Shown here in pieces: positions 16,452 through 18,559 of a DNA stretch of 18,559 nt; position 1 is the stretch's first letter; the number at the start of each line of letters is the position of its first letter. Made by a program: the position numbers and the translations under genes. The stretch comes from Deltaproteobacteria bacterium (GTDB lineage Bacteria > Myxococcota > B64-G9), in NCBI GenBank assembly GCA_003647095.1, contig QMME01000028.1, forward strand, positions 1-18,559, in the 5' to 3' direction. The notes beneath the pieces were generated by a model. That model was not told the origin of the DNA. It did no database searches and saw only the letters and a program-made list of their open reading frames with translations.

Positions 16452-17909
16452 ATGTCATGGAGGCTGCCACTGCCGTTTTTCCTTCCGGCCTTGCTGCTGG
16501 CCGCCTGCTCGGGGCAGGCGAGCAACGGCCAGCCGGACGGTGGTGACATTCTCTGTACCGGCCGGCTCGACTGTCCCGGGCGCCTGGGCTGCGTGGACGG
16601 GGTGTGCGGCCCCTGCGTGCGCGATCGCGACTGCCTCAGCAACGAGTTCTGTCACCCGCTCGATAATCTCTGTCATTCCTACGGTGGCGGCGAGTGCCGC
16701 ATCAACGACGACTGCCCGCTGGGTGCCTTCTGCGTCCAGGGCTACTGCAAGGACGCCGGCGAGGTCACCCCCTGCACCGACAACTCCGCCTGCGCCGCCG
16801 GGCAGCGCTGCGATCCCCTCAACCTGGTGTGCGTGGACGACTACGGTTGCAACCGCGATGCCGACTGCGCCCCGGACGAGATCTGCGACCTGGCCAGCCA
16901 GCGCTGCCAGCGGGCCTGCACCGTGGAGACCCAGGAGGTCATCTGCGGTGCCGGCATGGTGTGCGACGAGAACGGGCGCTGCGTGGAATGCGTTCGTGAC
17001 GACCAGTGCGGGGTGGGCTTGACCTGCAACCTGGAGACCAACCGCTGCCAGGGGGAAAACTCCTGCCTGACCTCCCGCGACTGCCTGCCGGGCACGGTGT
17101 GCAACCCGCAGACCAGCCAGTGCACCGCGCCGCCGCCGGCCTGCCTGTCCAGCGCCGATTGCGCCGAGGGGTTGGTGTGCGATCTGAGCAGCGGCCGGTG
17201 CCTGCCGGCCGAGTGCCAGCCCGACGTCTACGAGCCCAACGATGACAGCCAACAGGCGGCACCCCTGGGAGCCGGGCGGGTAAACGGCCTGACCCTGTGT
17301 GCCGGTGATCGTGACTGGTTCGCCATTACCTTGGCCCGCGGCGACCGGCTGCTGGTGATCGTGCAGACCGATTTCCTGGCGGCCGATCGTTTCCAGACGG
17401 TCCTGCTGGATCCTTCCGGCGGGGAAGTCATCCAGGAAGATCCCCTGCTCATCGATGCCACCGTCGGCGAGGACGCCGTCTACCTGCTGCGCACCCAGAC
17501 CCTCGATCCGCAGGCCAGCTACGATCTCATCATCGCCGTCTCCCGCGGTGTTCCCTGTGACGACGACGATTTCGAGCCCAACGACGGCCTGGTGGAAGCT
17601 GCGGTCATCGGTACCGGGCACCACGACGACCTGGCCGTCTGCCCCCACGACGAGGACTGGTACGTGCTCGAGCGCCAGCCCGGGCAAACGCTGCAGGTGC
17701 AGCTCACCCACCCGGCCGCCGAGGGAGACCTGGATCTCGACCTCCTGGCCGGAAACGGGCAGACGCTGGTGGATCGCTCGGCCGGAGCCGGGGACGTGGA
17801 GGTGGTTCGGGCCCTGCCCGGTTCGGGCACGCGGTTCTTCATCAGGGTGTACGCCGCCCCGGAGACGCAGAACCGTTACCAACTCGATATCAGCCTGGAG
17901 CAGGAGTAG
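16452..17909 (+). CDS. Lipoprotein with nine Cys-rich repeats and two PPC domains
   Basis: 485-aa protein. Signal peptide with a good lipobox LLAAC (Cys19). Residues about 35-254 hold nine tandem four-cysteine repeats, most of form C-x5-C-x5-C-x4-6-C (examples CRINDDCPLGAFCVQGYC, CLTSRDCLPGTVCNPQTSQC), like the disulfide-rich repeats common in Myxococcota surface proteins. Two pre-peptidase C-terminal (PPC-like) beta domains follow, marked by YEPNDD...DRDWFAI and FEPNDG...DEDWYVL, a pattern usually attached to secreted enzymes but here with no enzyme domain. GGAG lies 6 bases before the ATG, and the gene starts 3 bases after the previous stop. Probably an extracytoplasmic binding or scaffold protein. 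Confidence 0.85.
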   Translation: MSWRLPLPFFLPALLLAACSGQASNGQPDGGDILCTGRLDCPGRLGCVDGVCGPCVRDRDCLSNEFCHPLDNLCHSYGGGECRINDDCPLGAFCVQGYCKDAGEVTPCTDNSACAAGQRCDPLNLVCVDDYGCNRDADCAPDEICDLASQRCQRACTVETQEVICGAGMVCDENGRCVECVRDDQCGVGLTCNLETNRCQGENSCLTSRDCLPGTVCNPQTSQCTAPPPACLSSADCAEGLVCDLSSGRCLPAECQPDVYEPNDDSQQAAPLGAGRVNGLTLCAGDRDWFAITLARGDRLLVIVQTDFLAADRFQTVLLDPSGGEVIQEDPLLIDATVGEDAVYLLRTQTLDPQASYDLIIAVSRGVPCDDDDFEPNDGLVEAAVIGTGHHDDLAVCPHDEDWYVLERQPGQTLQVQLTHPAAEGDLDLDLLAGNGQTLVDRSAGAGDVEVVRALPGSGTRFFIRVYAAPETQNRYQLDISLEQE

Positions 17910-17912
17910 CCC

Positions 17913-18559
17913 ATGAAGAAGATGGCGGCCTGCAAGATCGTCTGGATGGTGTTGCTGCTGGCCCCGGCCTGGCTGGGAGCCTGCTCGACGGCGCCCTCTG
18001 CTCCCGACGCCGGCGACGGCGGCGACGCCGATGCCGGGTTCGAACCCGGCGACGGGGGTGACCGGGAAATCGACGCCGACGGCGGGGGAGGGGAGGCCGA
18101 CGAGCCCATCGTACTGCGCCTGGACGCGGTGCTGCCCTCGCGGGGCCCGGTGCAGGGGGGCACCTGGGTCAACATCATCGGCGCGGCCTTCGTGCGCGGA
18201 ATCGACGACAGTCCCTTCGACGTTCGCGACGTCACCCAGGTGACATTCGGCGACAACCCGGCCCTGGACCTGGAGGTGGTGCGCGACGACATGATCAGCG
18301 TGCGCACTCCCGCCAACCCGGCGGGGGCGGTGGACGTGAGCGTGGAGAATCCCAACGGCCGGGTGGTGCTGCCGGGCGCCTTCGTCTACTACGACCAGGT
18401 CATCGCCGACGGCGTTTCCCCGCGCCACCTTTCCGCCCGGGGCGGCACCCCCATCGTCTTCAGCGGCAGCGGCCTCAGCGCCGACAGCATCCTGCTGGTG
18501 GGGGGGCGGCCCTGTTCGGCCCTGGCGGTGCCGGACAGTCATACCGTGAGCGGCCTGGC
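17913..18559 (+). CDS. IPT/TIG-domain lipoprotein, 5' part only
   Basis: At least 215 codons; the gene runs off the window end. Signal peptide MKKMAACKIVWMVLLL.. with lipobox LGAC (Cys24). An Asp/Gly-rich linker follows (about 30-63). A first IPT/TIG immunoglobulin-like domain runs about 67-150 (VLPSRGPVQGGTWVNIIGAAF, then VTFGDNPA and VENPNGRVVLPGAFVYY), and a second one starts at VSPRHLSARGGTPIVFSGSG. GGAG precedes the ATG, which lies 3 bases after the upstream stop, so it is the fourth gene of the same operon. Likely a surface protein built of repeated TIG domains; total length unknown. Confidence 0.88.
   Translation, partial: MKKMAACKIVWMVLLLAPAWLGACSTAPSAPDAGDGGDADAGFEPGDGGDREIDADGGGGEADEPIVLRLDAVLPSRGPVQGGTWVNIIGAAFVRGIDDSPFDVRDVTQVTFGDNPALDLEVVRDDMISVRTPANPAGAVDVSVENPNGRVVLPGAFVYYDQVIADGVSPRHLSARGGTPIVFSGSGLSADSILLVGGRPCSALAVPDSHTVSGL

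Noticed and set aside
16455..18542. A 695-codon open frame on the minus strand opposite the last lipoprotein genes
   Set aside because: It is antisense to two lipoprotein genes with clear signal peptides, domains and ribosome sites; its translation is a His/Val/Ala/Gly-rich string without recognisable domains, as expected from GC-rich shadow frames.

Overview
The window reads as a piece of a GC-rich chromosome of a Myxococcota / Bradymonadota-like (formerly deltaproteobacterial) organism. Three secreted hydrolases end in MYXO-CTERM-type tails (Cys-containing motif, hydrophobic stretch, Arg cluster). There are also many lipoproteins with Asp/Gly-rich linkers, MopE-type metal-binding repeats, choice-of-anchor domains and IPT/TIG domains. 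No tRNA, rRNA, CRISPR array, insertion sequence or integrase was seen, and no gene-free stretch exceeds 300 bases.

Layout. 1-1165 (+): the tail of a small heat-shock protein (Hsp20), then a complete formamidopyrimidine-DNA glycosylase (mutM). 1172-2856 (-): a DUF4258 / YgiT-type zinc-finger toxin-antitoxin pair lies between an intact SIR2-family gene and a truncated second copy of a SIR2 3' end. 2861-8627 (-): three exported hydrolases of different catalytic types (subtilisin-like serine protease, gingipain-like C25 cysteine protease, C45-like Ntn hydrolase), each with a MYXO-CTERM-like end. The subtilase gene appears to have lost its stop codon and reads open across the whole sirtuin gene. 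8803-13730 (+): gatE-gatD-glutamine synthetase, an operon for the archaeal-type tRNA-dependent glutamine pathway. 13939-18559 (+): a tightly packed operon of four lipoproteins (VWA; ASH/PKD/YfaP-like; nine Cys-rich repeats plus two PPC domains; IPT/TIG, cut by the window end).

How the parts work together. GatDE converts misacylated Glu-tRNA(Gln) to Gln-tRNA(Gln) using glutamine as amide donor, and the adjacent glutamine synthetase family gene could supply that glutamine. GatDE is regarded as an archaeal hallmark, so its presence in a bacterium with MYXO-CTERM proteins, in a block with visibly less G/C-biased codons than its neighbours, is the most striking feature. The three hydrolases probably form a secreted or surface-anchored degradative set; a CRP-like palindrome (GTGA-N6-TCAC) lies upstream of the C25 gene. 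The four lipoproteins probably assemble at the cell surface, function unknown.
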